Shown here piece by piece: positions 1-9,070 of a DNA stretch of 53,631 bases; the first letter of the stretch is position 1; the number at the start of each line of letters is the position of its first letter. The DNA is taken from NCBI GenBank assembly GCA_949292025.1, contig CASEYC010000097.1, positions 88,342 to 141,972 of the forward strand, read 5' to 3'. This DNA comes from an uncultured Bacteroides sp. (GTDB taxonomy: Bacteria > Bacteroidota > Bacteroidia > Bacteroidales > Bacteroidaceae). The translations under genes were made by a program, and so were the position numbers. The notes under the pieces were generated by a model. That model searched no databases. It was not told the DNA's origin and was given only the letters and a program-made list of their open reading frames with translations.

Positions 1-19
1 ATGCTAAAGGACTAATCAT
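1..19 (-). CDS. lpxA: LpxA (UDP-GlcNAc acyltransferase), first six codons only
   Basis: Read on the minus strand, this edge gives ATG ATT AGT CCT TTA GCA, that is M-I-S-P-L-A, and then the window ends. Bacteroides LpxA proteins begin with these residues, and lpxA is the usual gene after lpxC-fabZ in this group. The start codon lies 14 nt beyond the lpxC-fabZ stop, so the two are almost certainly co-transcribed. LpxA performs the first acylation of UDP-GlcNAc in lipid A synthesis. The call rests on only six residues plus gene order. Confidence 0.65.
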
Positions 20-33
20 ATCTCGTTATTGAT

Positions 34-1419
34 TTATTTGTTCTTTACTATCTGCGCCGTGAACTCCGCTTCGCAGACCACCGTCTCGCCCACGAAGATA
101 TAGCCCTTCATCGAGGAGATGCCGCGGCGGATGGGAGCCAGCAGCTCCACGCGGAAGATGAGCGTGTCGCCCGGCACCACCTTGTGGCGGAAGCGCACGC
201 CGTCTATCTTGAGGAAGTAGGTGGAGTAGCGTTCGGGTTCGTCCACGGAGTTCAGCACCAGCAGGCCGCCCACCTGTGCCATGGCTTCTATCTGGAGGAC
301 GCCCGGCATGACGGGTTCCTGCGGGAAGTGGCCTTGGAAGAAAGGTTCGTTGGCGGTGACGTTCTTGATGCCCACGATGTAGTTGGCGCCCATCTCGATG
401 ACCTTGTCCACCAGTTGGAACGGGTAGCGGTGGGGCAGCAGTTCGCGGATGCGGTTGACGTCCATCAGCGGCGCGCGGTTGCAGTCGTAGGCGGGCGCCT
501 GGATTTCGTGCAGGCGGATTTCCTTGCGCATCCGGCGGGCAAACTGGTTGTTGATGGTGTGTCCTGGGCGGGTGGCGATGATGCGCCCCTTGATGGGGCG
601 TCCGATGAGGGCCATGTCGCCGATGACGTCCAGCAGCTTGTGGCGGGCACATTCGTTGGGCCACACCAGCGGCTTGTGCATGATGTATCCCAGCTGTGTG
701 GCGTCCATGTGGGGCACGCCCATCACGTCGGCCAGCTTGTCATAGTTCTCCTGCGACATCTGGCGTTCGTAGATGACGATGGCGTTGTCCAGGTCGCCGC
801 CTTTGATGAGTCCGGCCTGCAGCAGCGGCTCGATTTCGCGCACGAAGACGAACGTGCGGCTGGCGGCTATCTCGTCCTTGAACTTGCCCATGTCTTCCAG
901 CGTGGCAAACTGGTTGGGGATGATGGTGGAGTCGTAGGACACCAGCACGTTGAGGCTGAAGCTCTCGTCGGGCAGGACGATGATGGACGAGCCGGTCTGC
1001 TCGTCGCGGAACTCGATCTTCGACTTGATGACGTAGAAGTCCTTCACGGCGCTTTGCTCCACGATGCCCACGCGCTCAATCTCCCGGACGTAGTATTGCG
1101 CGCTGCCGTCCAGGATGGGGAACTCCGGGCCGTCCACCTGGATGAGGCAGTTGTCGATGCCCAGGGCGTAGAGGGCAGCCATGCCATGTTCCACGGTGCT
1201 GACTTTCGCGCCGTTCTTGGCGAGCACAGTCCCGCGCGTGGTCTCCACCACGTTGTCCGCCACGGCTTCGATGAGGGGTTGCCCTTCGAGGTCGGTGCGT
1301 TGGATTTTATAGCCGTGGTTGTCCGGCGCGGGGTTGAAGGTGACGGTCAGGTTGAGGCCCGTGTGCAGGCCCTTCCCGCTGAGCGAGAAGCTTTCTTTCA
1401 AGGTCTTTTGTTTCAGCAT
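34..1419 (-). CDS. lpxC-fabZ: Bifunctional UDP-3-O-acyl-GlcNAc deacetylase / 3-hydroxyacyl-ACP dehydratase
   Basis: A 461-residue fusion of two normally separate enzymes. Residues 1 to about 310 are LpxC, the zinc deacetylase that commits UDP-GlcNAc to lipid A. The expected zinc ligands are visible as His78 (STVEHG), His260 and Asp264 (HKLLD), with the catalytic His287 in PGHTINN. Residues about 318-461 are FabZ, the hot-dog dehydratase of fatty acid elongation, with its catalytic pair His364 (GHFP) and Glu378 (LQIEAMAQ). The fusion is typical of Bacteroidetes. It lies 3 nt after lpxD and 14 nt before lpxA on the same strand. It may couple acyl-chain supply to lipid A synthesis, because LpxA and FabZ compete for 3-hydroxyacyl-ACP; that coupling is inference. 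Confidence 0.97.
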   Translation of the reverse strand: MLKQKTLKESFSLSGKGLHTGLNLTVTFNPAPDNHGYKIQRTDLEGQPLIEAVADNVVETTRGTVLAKNGAKVSTVEHGMAALYALGIDNCLIQVDGPEFPILDGSAQYYVREIERVGIVEQSAVKDFYVIKSKIEFRDEQTGSSIIVLPDESFSLNVLVSYDSTIIPNQFATLEDMGKFKDEIAASRTFVFVREIEPLLQAGLIKGGDLDNAIVIYERQMSQENYDKLADVMGVPHMDATQLGYIMHKPLVWPNECARHKLLDVIGDMALIGRPIKGRIIATRPGHTINNQFARRMRKEIRLHEIQAPAYDCNRAPLMDVNRIRELLPHRYPFQLVDKVIEMGANYIVGIKNVTANEPFFQGHFPQEPVMPGVLQIEAMAQVGGLLVLNSVDEPERYSTYFLKIDGVRFRHKVVPGDTLIFRVELLAPIRRGISSMKGYIFVGETVVCEAEFTAQIVKNK

Positions 1420-1422
1420 CGG

Positions 1423-2466
1423 TCACTCTTTATTTAATTGTTTCTTGAGTTCGTTCAGTTCTTTGCGCAGGGCGTTCAGCTCGAGGTACATGTCCGGCAG
1501 CTTGCGGAAGATGGCGCTCGACTTGAAGAAGGGTTTCTCCTCCATGGGCGGGGCGCCGATGAGGCGTTGGTCGCTCTTTACGCTGCTGGGCACGCCCGAC
1601 TGGGCGCCGAACACCACGCGGTCGCCTATCTGGATATGTCCGGCCACGCCCACCTGTCCGCCGAACATGCACCATTCGCCCACCTTTGTCGAGCCTGCCA
1701 CGCCTGCCTGTGCGGCCATCACGGTGTGGGCGCCGATTTCGTCGTTGTGGGCAATCTGCACCAGGTTGTCCAGCTTCACGCCCTTGCGGATGATGGTGGC
1801 GCCCATCGTGGCGCGGTCCACGCACGTGTTGGCGCCTATCTCCACGTCGTCCTCCAGGATGGCGATGCCTATTTGGGGAATCTTCTCATAGCCCTGCGGG
1901 GTGGGAGCGAAGCCGAACCCGTCGGCGCCCACGACGCTCCCCGCGTGCAGGGTGCAGCGGTTGCCGATGCGGCAGTCGTGGTAGACGGTGGCTCCGGCAT
2001 AGAGCGTGCAGTCCTCGCCGATGCGTGCGCCGTCGTCCACCGTGGCGTGCGGATAGATGCGGGTGCGGTCGCCCACCACGGCATGTTCGCCCACGTAGGC
2101 GAAGGGGGCCACCCACACGTCCTTGCCCACTTGCGCGGTGGACGCGATGAAGGCCAGCGGGTCGATGCCCGTCTTCCGGGGCTTGCTCTGCTCGTAGAGG
2201 GTCAGCAGGCGGGCCAGGCAGTCGTAGGCGTTGTCCACCCGGATGAGGGTGGCCTTCACCTCGTGTTCGGGCACGAAGTCCTTGTTCACCAGGACGATAC
2301 TGGCCTGCGTGTCATATATATAAGGTGTATATTTGGGATTGGACAAGAAAGAGATGGCTCCCGGCACACCCTCTTCGATTTTGGCGAAGGTATGCACCGT
2401 TGCATTCTCGTTTCCAACGATTTCTCCTTGGAGGAATGCGGCTATTTGTTTGGCAGTAAACTCCAT
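1423..2466 (-). CDS. lpxD: UDP-3-O-(3-hydroxyacyl)glucosamine N-acyltransferase LpxD
   Basis: LpxD adds the second 3-hydroxyacyl chain, at nitrogen, after LpxC has deacetylated the sugar; it acts in the cytoplasm as a trimer. The N-terminal uridine-binding domain (about residues 1-100) is followed by a long left-handed beta helix of hexapeptide repeats (about 105-300) and a charged C-terminal helix. The catalytic histidine is His240 in [10 protein letters not shown]. The start chosen (MEFTAKQ) matches relatives and gives 347 residues; an in-frame ATG eight codons upstream would add residues not seen in the family. It precedes lpxC-fabZ by 3 nt, so the lipid A genes form one operon. Confidence 0.95.
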   Translation of the reverse strand: MEFTAKQIAAFLQGEIVGNENATVHTFAKIEEGVPGAISFLSNPKYTPYIYDTQASIVLVNKDFVPEHEVKATLIRVDNAYDCLARLLTLYEQSKPRKTGIDPLAFIASTAQVGKDVWVAPFAYVGEHAVVGDRTRIYPHATVDDGARIGEDCTLYAGATVYHDCRIGNRCTLHAGSVVGADGFGFAPTPQGYEKIPQIGIAILEDDVEIGANTCVDRATMGATIIRKGVKLDNLVQIAHNDEIGAHTVMAAQAGVAGSTKVGEWCMFGGQVGVAGHIQIGDRVVFGAQSGVPSSVKSDQRLIGAPPMEEKPFFKSSAIFRKLPDMYLELNALRKELNELKKQLNKE

Positions 2467-2560
2467 TATTTTCTTGTTTGATGGTTTCAAAAGGCAAATA
2501 TCGTGTTTTTTTTTATATTTCTGCCTATATAGGTGAATATTTTCGTCATAAAACCTGTAA

Positions 2561-3790
2561 TCAGCCCTGCAAACGCCAATAACAGAGGAAATGTTTCTTC
2601 ACTTTGCGGGACAGGAGGGCGATGTCGAACATGTCCGACGCTTCGGCGATGCCGCGCGTGGAGCCGTCGCCATAGAGGATTTCGATGCTGTCGTCCGCGG
2701 GGTTGTACATGTTGCTCTCGATGTCGGGCGTGGAGAGGAAGTAGCGCGCCTCGTCCGCGGCTATGCCCAGGGCGGCAGCTATTTGCCGCAGCAGCTCCTC
2801 CTTGCGTTCCTTGGGGAAAGGCGTTGCGGAGACTTCCACTTTGAAGAGCTTTCGGTTTACCATTCCTTCGCTGAGCGTGGAGAGCACTTTGTCGGGATGG
2901 TGCATCCACACCTTCAGTGCCGTCCACACGTCGTTGTCGTCCAGCAGGAGGAAGTTTTCCAGGCATTCGGGGTCGTTGCGGAAGCGCGTGCCGTCCACGT
3001 CGTTGCGCAGGAAGAAGCGCAGGGCGGGCGGTGCAAACAGCTCTTCGCCGCGCAGGGCCAGTTCCTTGGCGCGCAGCAGGGTGTTGACCAGCAGGCGCTC
3101 GCAGGCCACGGACGTCTTGTGCAGGTACACCTGCCAGTACATCAGCCGCCGGGCGGTGAGGAAGTTCTCGATGGAGTAGATGCCCTTGGACTCCACCACC
3201 AGGCGGTCGTCCCGCACGTCCAGCATCTTGATGATGCGCGCCGAGCCGATGTTGCCTTCCGAGACGCCCGTGTAGAAGCTGTCGCGCCGCAGGTAGTCCA
3301 GGCGGTCCATGTCCAGTTGCCCGCTGACCAGTTGGTGGAGGAAGCGCTTGGGATACTGGTCTTGGAAGATGCGGATGGCCAGCGTCAGTTGCCCGTTCAC
3401 CTCCCGGTTGATGCGCTCCATCAGCATCAGCGAGATTTCCTCGTGGGCGATGCCGCGCACGATGGTGTCCTCCAGCACGTGCGAGAAAGGCCCGTGCCCC
3501 ACGTCGTGCAGCAGGATGGCCGCCTCCACCGCCTCTGCCTCGCTGTCGAAGATGAAGTTCCCCTTCGCCGTCAGCTCGCGGATGGCCTCGCTCATCAGGT
3601 GGAAGGCGCCGACGGAGTGCTGGAAGCGCGTGTGTTGCGCCCCGGGATACACCACGGATGACAAGCCCAACTGGCGGATGCGCGTCAGCCGCTGCACCAC
3701 CGGGTGGCACACTAGGTCGTAGAGCAGTCCCCGCGGAATCTTGATGAAGCCGAAGACGGGGTCGTTGATAATCTTGCTTGCGTAGGACAT
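2561..3790 (-). CDS. HD-domain phosphohydrolase, dGTPase-like
   Basis: A 409-residue HD-superfamily protein. The metal-binding signature is visible as HTRFQHS (His53, His58) and [13 protein letters not shown] (His95-Asp96). These families remove phosphates from nucleotides, and this branch resembles YdhJ/SAMHD1-like dNTP triphosphohydrolases; the true substrate cannot be read from the sequence. The start at MSYASKI is preferred, because the longer in-frame reading runs back through the tRNA-Asn terminator. It lies 94 nt upstream of lpxD on the same strand, the usual neighbourhood in Bacteroides. The bona fide dgt gene elsewhere in the window (12384) is a different subfamily. Confidence 0.85.
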   Translation of the reverse strand: MSYASKIINDPVFGFIKIPRGLLYDLVCHPVVQRLTRIRQLGLSSVVYPGAQHTRFQHSVGAFHLMSEAIRELTAKGNFIFDSEAEAVEAAILLHDVGHGPFSHVLEDTIVRGIAHEEISLMLMERINREVNGQLTLAIRIFQDQYPKRFLHQLVSGQLDMDRLDYLRRDSFYTGVSEGNIGSARIIKMLDVRDDRLVVESKGIYSIENFLTARRLMYWQVYLHKTSVACERLLVNTLLRAKELALRGEELFAPPALRFFLRNDVDGTRFRNDPECLENFLLLDDNDVWTALKVWMHHPDKVLSTLSEGMVNRKLFKVEVSATPFPKERKEELLRQIAAALGIAADEARYFLSTPDIESNMYNPADDSIEILYGDGSTRGIAEASDMFDIALLSRKVKKHFLCYWRLQG

Positions 3791-3852
3791 AGGACTTGCA
3801 TGTTTTAGAGAAAAGGTAGTAAAAATGGGCAGCGGATATTGTCCGGTTGCAT

Positions 3853-3883
3853 AAAAAAAGAGGAACGCATGGGCATTCCTCTT
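3853..3883 (-). terminator. Rho-independent terminator after the tRNA-Asn pair
   Basis: On the minus strand an 8-bp stem (AAGAGGAA with TTCCTCTT, plus-strand 3858-3865 and 3876-3883) is followed by a run of seven T. It lies 13 nt beyond the 3' end of the second-transcribed tRNA-Asn and about 60 nt before the HD gene start, so it would separate the tRNA transcript from the HD-lpxD-lpxC operon. Confidence 0.75.
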
Positions 3884-3895
3884 GATTGTCTTTCG

Positions 3896-3969
3896 CTCTT
3901 CGTCTTGGACTTGAACCAAGGACCCTCTGATTAACAGTCAGATGCTCTAACCGACTGAGCTAACGAAGA
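3896..3969 (-). tRNA. tRNA-Asn (anticodon GTT), promoter-distal copy
   Basis: A full cloverleaf of 74 nt on the minus strand: acceptor stem TCTTCGT with ACGAAGA, a D arm beginning TAGCTCAG, anticodon GTT (plus-strand 3933-3935) in a stem TCTGA/TCAGA, and a T arm CTTGG-TTCAAGT-CCAAG. The discriminator base is G and CCA is not encoded. It is identical to the copy 96 bp away. Confidence 0.96.
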
Positions 3970-3991
3970 GTGTTGCATTTGATGTCTTTTG

Positions 3992-4065
3992 CTCTTCGTC
4001 TTGGACTTGAACCAAGGACCCTCTGATTAACAGTCAGATGCTCTAACCGACTGAGCTAACGAAGA
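3992..4065 (-). tRNA. tRNA-Asn (anticodon GTT), promoter-proximal copy
   Basis: Identical in sequence to the tRNA at 3896-3969; anticodon GTT at plus-strand 4029-4031. The two genes and their short flanks (GCTCTTCG on one side, GAAGAGTGTTG on the other) repeat with a 96-bp period, so the pair arose by tandem duplication. Both are probably made from the promoter at 4091-4122 and processed from one precursor. Confidence 0.96.
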
Positions 4066-4090
4066 GTGTTGTTTTTTCTCAAATGCGGTG

Positions 4091-4122
4091 CAAAAGTAGT
4101 GGTATATTTTGAATTATGCAAT
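4091..4122 (-). promoter_or_regulatory. Bacteroides-type promoter for the tRNA-Asn pair
   Basis: On the minus strand ATTG (plus 4119-4122) is followed after exactly 20 nt by TACTTTTG (plus 4091-4098), close to the Bacteroides sigma consensus TTTG-N20-TAnnTTTG. The tRNA begins 25 nt downstream. It overlaps the promoter of the divergent protease gene. Confidence 0.6.
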
Positions 4123-4129
4123 ATCTTTG
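4122..4129 (+). promoter_or_regulatory. -7 box for the S41 protease gene
   Basis: TATCTTTG matches the Bacteroides -7 consensus TAnnTTTG and lies 59 nt before the chosen start codon. No TTTG occurs 19-21 nt upstream, so only half of the promoter is recognisable. It abuts the opposing tRNA promoter. Confidence 0.45.
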
Positions 4130-4188
4130 CAGAAAATTTGCTCCGAAAGGGCAAAAAAAGTGGTTTTTCATCTAAAATGACGTATAAA

Positions 4189-5886
4189 ATGAGACGATTT
4201 CTGAAATTGCGCTGGCTTTTGACCCTGTTTTTAGGGGTAAGCCTCATTGCCCTTTGGGGATTCGCAAGCGGTGACAACCGGAGTTTCCAAATGGCCAAGA
4301 ACCTGGACATCTTCAATTCCATCGTGAAGGAACTGGATTTGTTCTACGTGGACACTATCGATCCCAACAAAACCGTCCGCGAGGGCATCGACGCGATGCT
4401 CTATTCGCTGGACCCCTATACCGTCTATTATCCGGAGGACGACCAGGACGAACTGGAGCAGATGCTGAAGAACAGCTACGGCGGCATCGGCTCCATCATC
4501 ACGTGGAATCCGGACCTGAAACGCTCCGTCATCTCCGAGCCCTACGAGGGGATGCCCGCCGCCGAGGTGGGCCTCAAGCCAGGCGACATCCTGCTGGAGA
4601 TTGACGGCCAGGACTTGATGGGTAAGGACAACCAGGAAGTCAGCGAGATGCTGCGCGGACAGGTGGGCACCAGCTTCCGGCTGAAGGTGCAACGCCCCGG
4701 CACGAAGAAGCCGTTGGAGTTCGACATCGTGCGCCGCTCCATCGAACTGCCCATCATACCTTATTATACTATGCGCCCGGACAGCATTGGCTACATCAAC
4801 CTCTCGACTTTCTCCGGCAACCCTTCGCAGATGTTCAAGGAGGCCTTCCTCGACCTGAAGCGGCAGGGCATCAAGTCGCTGGTCATCGACCTGCGCAACA
4901 ACGGCGGCGGCCTGTTGGACGAAGCGGTGGACATCGCCAACTTTTTCCTGCCCCGGGGCGAAACATTGGTCACGACAAAAGGGCGCTTAAAGCAGGCGGA
5001 CAATGTCTACAAGACCCTTCGCGAGCCGATTGACCCGGACATCCCCCTCGCCGTGCTGGTGAACAGCGCCACGGCCTCCGCCTCCGAGATTCTGGCGGGT
5101 TCGCTCCAGGACCTCGACCGCGCCGTGCTGGTGGGCACCCGCACCTTCGGCAAGGGATTGGTGCAGACCACGCGCACCTTGCCCTACGGCGGCATGATGA
5201 AGGTCACCACCTCCAAGTATTACATCCCCAGCGGCCGCTGCGTGCAGGCCATCGACTATGCCCATCGCAATGCGGACGGCAGCGTGGGCCGCATCCCGGA
5301 CAGCCTGACCACGGAGTTCAAGACCCGCGTGGGCCGTATCGTGCGCGACGGGGGCGGCGTGACGCCGGACGTGGAGGTGAAGGCGGAGAAGCTGCCCAAC
5401 ATCCTGTTCTACTTGGTGAACGAGAATCTTATCTTCGACTATGCCACGGACTATTGCCTGAAGCACGACAAGGTGCCTGCCCCCGAGCAGTTCGAGGTGA
5501 CGGACGCCGACTATGCCGAGTTCAAGGCGAAGGTGAAAGCCGCCGACTTCAAGTATGACCAGCAGACGGAGAAGATATTGAAGAGCCTGAAGGAAATGGC
5601 CGAGTTCGAGGGCTACCTGGACGATGCCTCCGCCGAGTTCGACGCGCTGGAGAAGAAGTTGCAGCACAACCTGGACCGCGACCTGGATCATTTCTCCAAG
5701 GAAATCAAGGGCTTGCTGGCCATCGAAATCATCAAGCGTTACTATTACCAGCGCGGCAGCATCATCCAGCAACTGAAGGACGACCCCGACCTGAAAGAAG
5801 CCGTGAAAGTGCTGAACGACCCCGTGGCCTATCGGAAGATGCTGAGCGCGCCGGTCGCCGGGGAGCAACAGACGGACAGTATATAA
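4189..5886 (+). CDS. S41 family C-terminal processing protease with PDZ domain
   Basis: A 565-residue Ctp-type protease that would cut periplasmic proteins at their C-termini. A positively charged start and a hydrophobic stretch (residues about 8-24) give a signal peptide or anchor. A PDZ domain (around PAAEVGLKPGDILLEIDG) precedes the protease core, with the catalytic serine in ATASASE near residue 297 and the lysine in TFGKG near residue 322. The C-terminal 200 residues are helical and charged. The start at MRRFLKL is chosen because it begins the signal peptide; an in-frame ATG four codons earlier (4177) is the alternative. It is followed 19 nt later by the M20 gene. Confidence 0.92.
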   Translation: MRRFLKLRWLLTLFLGVSLIALWGFASGDNRSFQMAKNLDIFNSIVKELDLFYVDTIDPNKTVREGIDAMLYSLDPYTVYYPEDDQDELEQMLKNSYGGIGSIITWNPDLKRSVISEPYEGMPAAEVGLKPGDILLEIDGQDLMGKDNQEVSEMLRGQVGTSFRLKVQRPGTKKPLEFDIVRRSIELPIIPYYTMRPDSIGYINLSTFSGNPSQMFKEAFLDLKRQGIKSLVIDLRNNGGGLLDEAVDIANFFLPRGETLVTTKGRLKQADNVYKTLREPIDPDIPLAVLVNSATASASEILAGSLQDLDRAVLVGTRTFGKGLVQTTRTLPYGGMMKVTTSKYYIPSGRCVQAIDYAHRNADGSVGRIPDSLTTEFKTRVGRIVRDGGGVTPDVEVKAEKLPNILFYLVNENLIFDYATDYCLKHDKVPAPEQFEVTDADYAEFKAKVKAADFKYDQQTEKILKSLKEMAEFEGYLDDASAEFDALEKKLQHNLDRDLDHFSKEIKGLLAIEIIKRYYYQRGSIIQQLKDDPDLKEAVKVLNDPVAYRKMLSAPVAGEQQTDSI

Positions 5887-5899
5887 ATTATCATTTACC
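5884..5899 (+). promoter_or_regulatory. Leader motif TAAATTATCATTTACC before the M20 gene
   Basis: This 16-mer starts in the stop codon of the protease gene and ends 6 nt before the ATG at 5906. Almost the same string stands 8 nt before the dgt ATG (12360-12375), and weaker copies lie at 18260 and 40239. It occupies the place of a ribosome binding site, and no Shine-Dalgarno sequence is present. A translation-enhancing AT-rich leader is the simplest reading. Confidence 0.4.
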
Positions 5900-5905
5900 A
5901 TCACA

Positions 5906-6979
5906 ATGAATACCGATATCACCACATTGACCTCCGAGGCCGTCGCCCTCCTGCAATCCCTCATCGCCATCCCCTCCGTCAGCCGCGACGAGGCACGGGC
6001 CGCCGACTGCCTGCAACAATACATCGAACTGCAAGGGATGGACACCGGCCGCAAGGGCAACAACGTCTGGTGCCTTGGCCCGGCGTTCGACCTGAAGAAG
6101 CCCACCCTGTTGCTCAACTCGCACATCGACACCGTGAAGCCCGTCAGCGGCTGGCGGCGCAACCCCTTCACGCCCCGGTTGGAGGGCAACGGCAAGCTCT
6201 ACGGACTGGGCAGCAACGACGCGGGCGCCAGCGTGGTCAGTCTCTTGCAGGCGTTCCTGCAGTTGTGCCGCAAGTCGCAGCCGTACAATCTCCTCTTCCT
6301 GGCCTCGTGCGAGGAGGAGGTCTCCGGCAAGGACGGCATCGAGAGCGTCCTGCCCCAGTTGCCGCCCATTGACTTTGCCTTGGTGGGCGAGCCTACCGAG
6401 ATGCAGCCTGCCATCGCCGAGAAGGGCCTGATGGTGCTGGACGTCACCGCCACGGGCCGCTCCGGCCACGCCGCGCGCGATGAGGGCGACAATGCCATCT
6501 ATAAGGTGTTGGAAGACATCGCTTGGTTCCGCGACTACCGTTTCCCGAAGGTGTCGCCCCTGCTGGGGCCCGTCAAGATGAGCGTCACGATGGTCAACGC
6601 CGGCACGCAGCACAACGTCATCCCCGACCGTTGCACCTTCGTGGTGGACATCCGCAGCAACGAGTGCTACACCAATCGGGAGCTTTTCGACCTCATCGTC
6701 CCGAACCTGAAGTGCGAGGCCCGCGCCCGCAGCTTCCGCCTGGGTTCGTCGCACGTGCCGGCGGAGCATCCCGTGGTGCGCCGTGCCGTGTCATTGGGCC
6801 GTGTGCCCTTCGGTTCGCCCACGTTGTCGGATCAGGCGCTGATGCCCTTCCCCTCTATGAAGATGGGCCCGGGCAAGAGCAGCCGTTCGCACACGGCGGA
6901 TGAGTTTGTGTTCGTGAAGGAGATTGAGGAGGCCATCGGGTTGTACTTGGAGTTGCTGGACGGGACAGCGTTGGTTTAG
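5906..6979 (+). CDS. M20 family metallo-hydrolase, ArgE-like (acyl-ornithine deacylase)
   Basis: A 357-residue di-zinc amidohydrolase. The metal ligands and catalytic residues of the M20 family are all visible: SHIDTVKP (His73, Asp75), GSNDAGAS (Asp105) and CEEEVSGKDG (Glu136-Glu137). The best match is the Bacteroidetes ArgE group, which in this phylum removes succinyl rather than acetyl from ornithine during arginine synthesis; DapE-like activity cannot be excluded. No other arginine gene is nearby. The start follows the leader motif at 5884. The 3' end overlaps the convergent RhuM remnant by 4 nt. Confidence 0.85.
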   Translation: MNTDITTLTSEAVALLQSLIAIPSVSRDEARAADCLQQYIELQGMDTGRKGNNVWCLGPAFDLKKPTLLLNSHIDTVKPVSGWRRNPFTPRLEGNGKLYGLGSNDAGASVVSLLQAFLQLCRKSQPYNLLFLASCEEEVSGKDGIESVLPQLPPIDFALVGEPTEMQPAIAEKGLMVLDVTATGRSGHAARDEGDNAIYKVLEDIAWFRDYRFPKVSPLLGPVKMSVTMVNAGTQHNVIPDRCTFVVDIRSNECYTNRELFDLIVPNLKCEARARSFRLGSSHVPAEHPVVRRAVSLGRVPFGSPTLSDQALMPFPSMKMGPGKSSRSHTADEFVFVKEIEEAIGLYLELLDGTALV

Positions 6980-7703
6980 ACTTCAAGCAATCTCAATATA
7001 GCTTCTGCCGACTCTTCTAATTTTGAGAAGGCAAACAACTTCTTGCCTAAGTCTTTCAGAGAGGCTCCGATGTGATAGACATCGTGGTGATCGACAATTA
7101 AGAAACGGTCGTGGTTATTTCGATGGATATGGATGTGGATAGGGGCATATTGGCTGTTATGCTTCTCCACATCCAGATTCAATTGAGGGGTAAGCTTGGC
7201 GGTGTAGATGTCAGCCGTCACGTTTACTGCCCGTTTACTCAGCATCAGCAGTACGGAGTCATCGACGTAGTTGTCAATCAATACTAAAGAACGACGCGCA
7301 GACTTGATGAGTTTGAGGGCAAATTCATAGGCGTCGAATATCTGCCCGTTGAAAAACACGTCTTCTACAGGGGGTAAGGAGGTGCGGACGAAGAAATCTA
7401 TTTGCTGGAGACTCTATACCCGACGGAGATAATCATATCAAGATTGTAGAAGTCTATGCTTCGTTTTACCATTCTATCTCCTTCTTTTCGAACTACTCGA
7501 ATTTTTCGAGTAGTTGAGCTTGCCTCCAATTCCTCTGTATGGTATATCTCTTTGATATGATAGGTGATGGTATGCTCTTTTACGGCAAATAGCTCTGCCA
7601 TCTGTTGTTGTGTCAGCCAAACCGTTTCGTCTTCCAGCCGTACCTCCAGTTTGATGGAATTATCATTGGGTTGGTAAAGTATGATTTCTCCTTGTGGTTC
7701 CAT
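6976..7703 (-). pseudogene. RhuM-type DNA-binding protein gene, internally deleted
   Basis: The first part (7703-7398) encodes about 100 residues of a RhuM/Fic-associated DNA-binding domain, including EVRLEDETVWLTQQQMAELF and FYNLDMIISVGYRV, and then stops. The second part (from about 7415 down to 6976) is in another frame and encodes IDFFVRTSLPPVEDVFFNG and a C-terminal domain with LIDNYVDDSVL and HDRFLIVD, as in the usual C-terminal half of these Bacteroides proteins. About 100 residues expected between the halves are missing and the frames do not join, so an internal deletion destroyed the gene. It is more AT-rich than its neighbours, suggesting past acquisition. Confidence 0.8.
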
Positions 7704-7756
7704 GATGATATATTTATTCTATAATGTGTTATTAAGGTTCGTATGATGAAGGTTTG

Positions 7757-9070
7757 TCACCGCGCAATCCACCCCTCCGGATTCAGCTTTTGCGTCTCCT
7801 TCCGCAGTTGGAAGTGCAGCACCGTGCGGCCGCCCTCGGCGGGGTTGGAGAACACCTCGCCCAGCGGCTGGCGCGTCTTGACGGCATCGCCCGCCTTGAC
7901 CGTGGCACGGGACAGGTTGCAGTAGACCGAGATGTAGGAGCCGTGGCGCACCAGCACGTTGAACAGGCCGTTCAGTTGGAAGACGGCGGCCACCTTGCCG
8001 TCGAACACGGCTTGCGCCCGGGCGCCGGGACTGCCCTGCAGGTCGATGCCCTTGTTATCCAGCTGCACGCCTTTCATCACGGAGTAGCGGCCATAGTGGC
8101 TGACAATGAGGTAGGGCCCTGTGATGGGTGCGGGCAGCTTGCCGCGGTTGGAGGCGAAGGAGCCGGACAGTTGGCGGTCGGCTTTGTCCAGGGTGTAGGC
8201 TTCCAGCGGGTCGGCCTTCTCTGCTGGGGCGGGGGCGGCAGAGGCGGAAGCCTTGGCTTGGGCCTCCGCCCGTTTGCGGCGTTCGGCCTCTTCCTTGGCC
8301 TTGCGGCGGGCTTCAGCCTCGGCCCGACGGCGTGCCTTTTCTATTTCTTCGGCGATGAGGCGGTCAATGCGGTCGTTCAGTTGTTGGGCCTCGCGGCGTT
8401 GCTTTTTCAGTTCGCGTTGCAAGTCGCTCTGGCGGCGGCGCAGGTGGTCCACCAGGGCAGTCTTCTCTTTCTCCTGGGCTTGCAGTTTCTCCATTTCCGC
8501 TTCCCTTTCCTTCAGCAGTTTGCCTTTGGCCTTGCGCAGTTGTAGCAGTTCGGCCCGTTGGCGGTCCACCTCTTTTTGTTGCCCGATGATTTCCTCTCCC
8601 TGCCGTTGCAGGTAGGCGGCAAATTCGCGGACGTAGCGCAGGCGGCGGTAGGTCTGTGCCAAGGTCTCGGCGGAAAAGATGAACAGCAGCTTCTCCTGGA
8701 TGGATCTGTGGCCCTGCTGGTAGCGCACGGATGCGGCATATTCTTCCCGCTTCTCCTTCAAGTCCCGTTGCAGGGCTTTGGTCCGGCGGTCCAGGGCGGA
8801 CAGTTCGCGGTCGATGGTCTCCAAGTCATTGTTCAGGGCGAGGATATAGCGTTTGCGCTCCTCCATCTGTCCCGTCAGGGTGGCCAGACCCTGCAACTGG
8901 CTGCCCACGTCCTTGCGGGTGGTCTGCAGCAACTTCTCCGACTCGGAGATTTGGCGTTGCAGCGCGCCTCGGCGGCTCTCCAGCTCCCGGATGGTCTTGT
9001 TGGTCTGGGCGGAGAGGAAACCGATGCACAGGCAGGCGGCCAGCAGGCAGAGGAGGCGGCGCGTCATCAT
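7757..9070 (-). CDS. EnvC-like murein hydrolase activator (coiled coil plus degenerate M23/LytM)
   Basis: A 437-residue exported protein. A signal peptide (residues 1-21, ending FLSAQ) is followed by a very long coiled coil (about 25-270), an Ala/Glu/Lys/Arg-rich linker, and a LytM/M23 domain (about 315-437). The zinc-binding HxGxD of active M23 peptidases is replaced by QLDNKGIDL, while HFQLRKE keeps part of the second motif. Loss of ligands is typical of EnvC, which activates amidases at the septum rather than cutting peptidoglycan itself. It starts inside the stop codon of the DUF4292 gene (ATGA overlap), so the two are translationally coupled. The second ATG of the double start could also be used. 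Confidence 0.9.
   Translation of the reverse strand: MMTRRLLCLLAACLCIGFLSAQTNKTIRELESRRGALQRQISESEKLLQTTRKDVGSQLQGLATLTGQMEERKRYILALNNDLETIDRELSALDRRTKALQRDLKEKREEYAASVRYQQGHRSIQEKLLFIFSAETLAQTYRRLRYVREFAAYLQRQGEEIIGQQKEVDRQRAELLQLRKAKGKLLKEREAEMEKLQAQEKEKTALVDHLRRRQSDLQRELKKQRREAQQLNDRIDRLIAEEIEKARRRAEAEARRKAKEEAERRKRAEAQAKASASAAPAPAEKADPLEAYTLDKADRQLSGSFASNRGKLPAPITGPYLIVSHYGRYSVMKGVQLDNKGIDLQGSPGARAQAVFDGKVAAVFQLNGLFNVLVRHGSYISVYCNLSRATVKAGDAVKTRQPLGEVFSNPAEGGRTVLHFQLRKETQKLNPEGWIAR

Noticed and set aside
3791-3919. N-terminal extension of the HD protein
   Set aside because: It runs through the tRNA terminator and into tRNA-Asn, so it cannot be coding.
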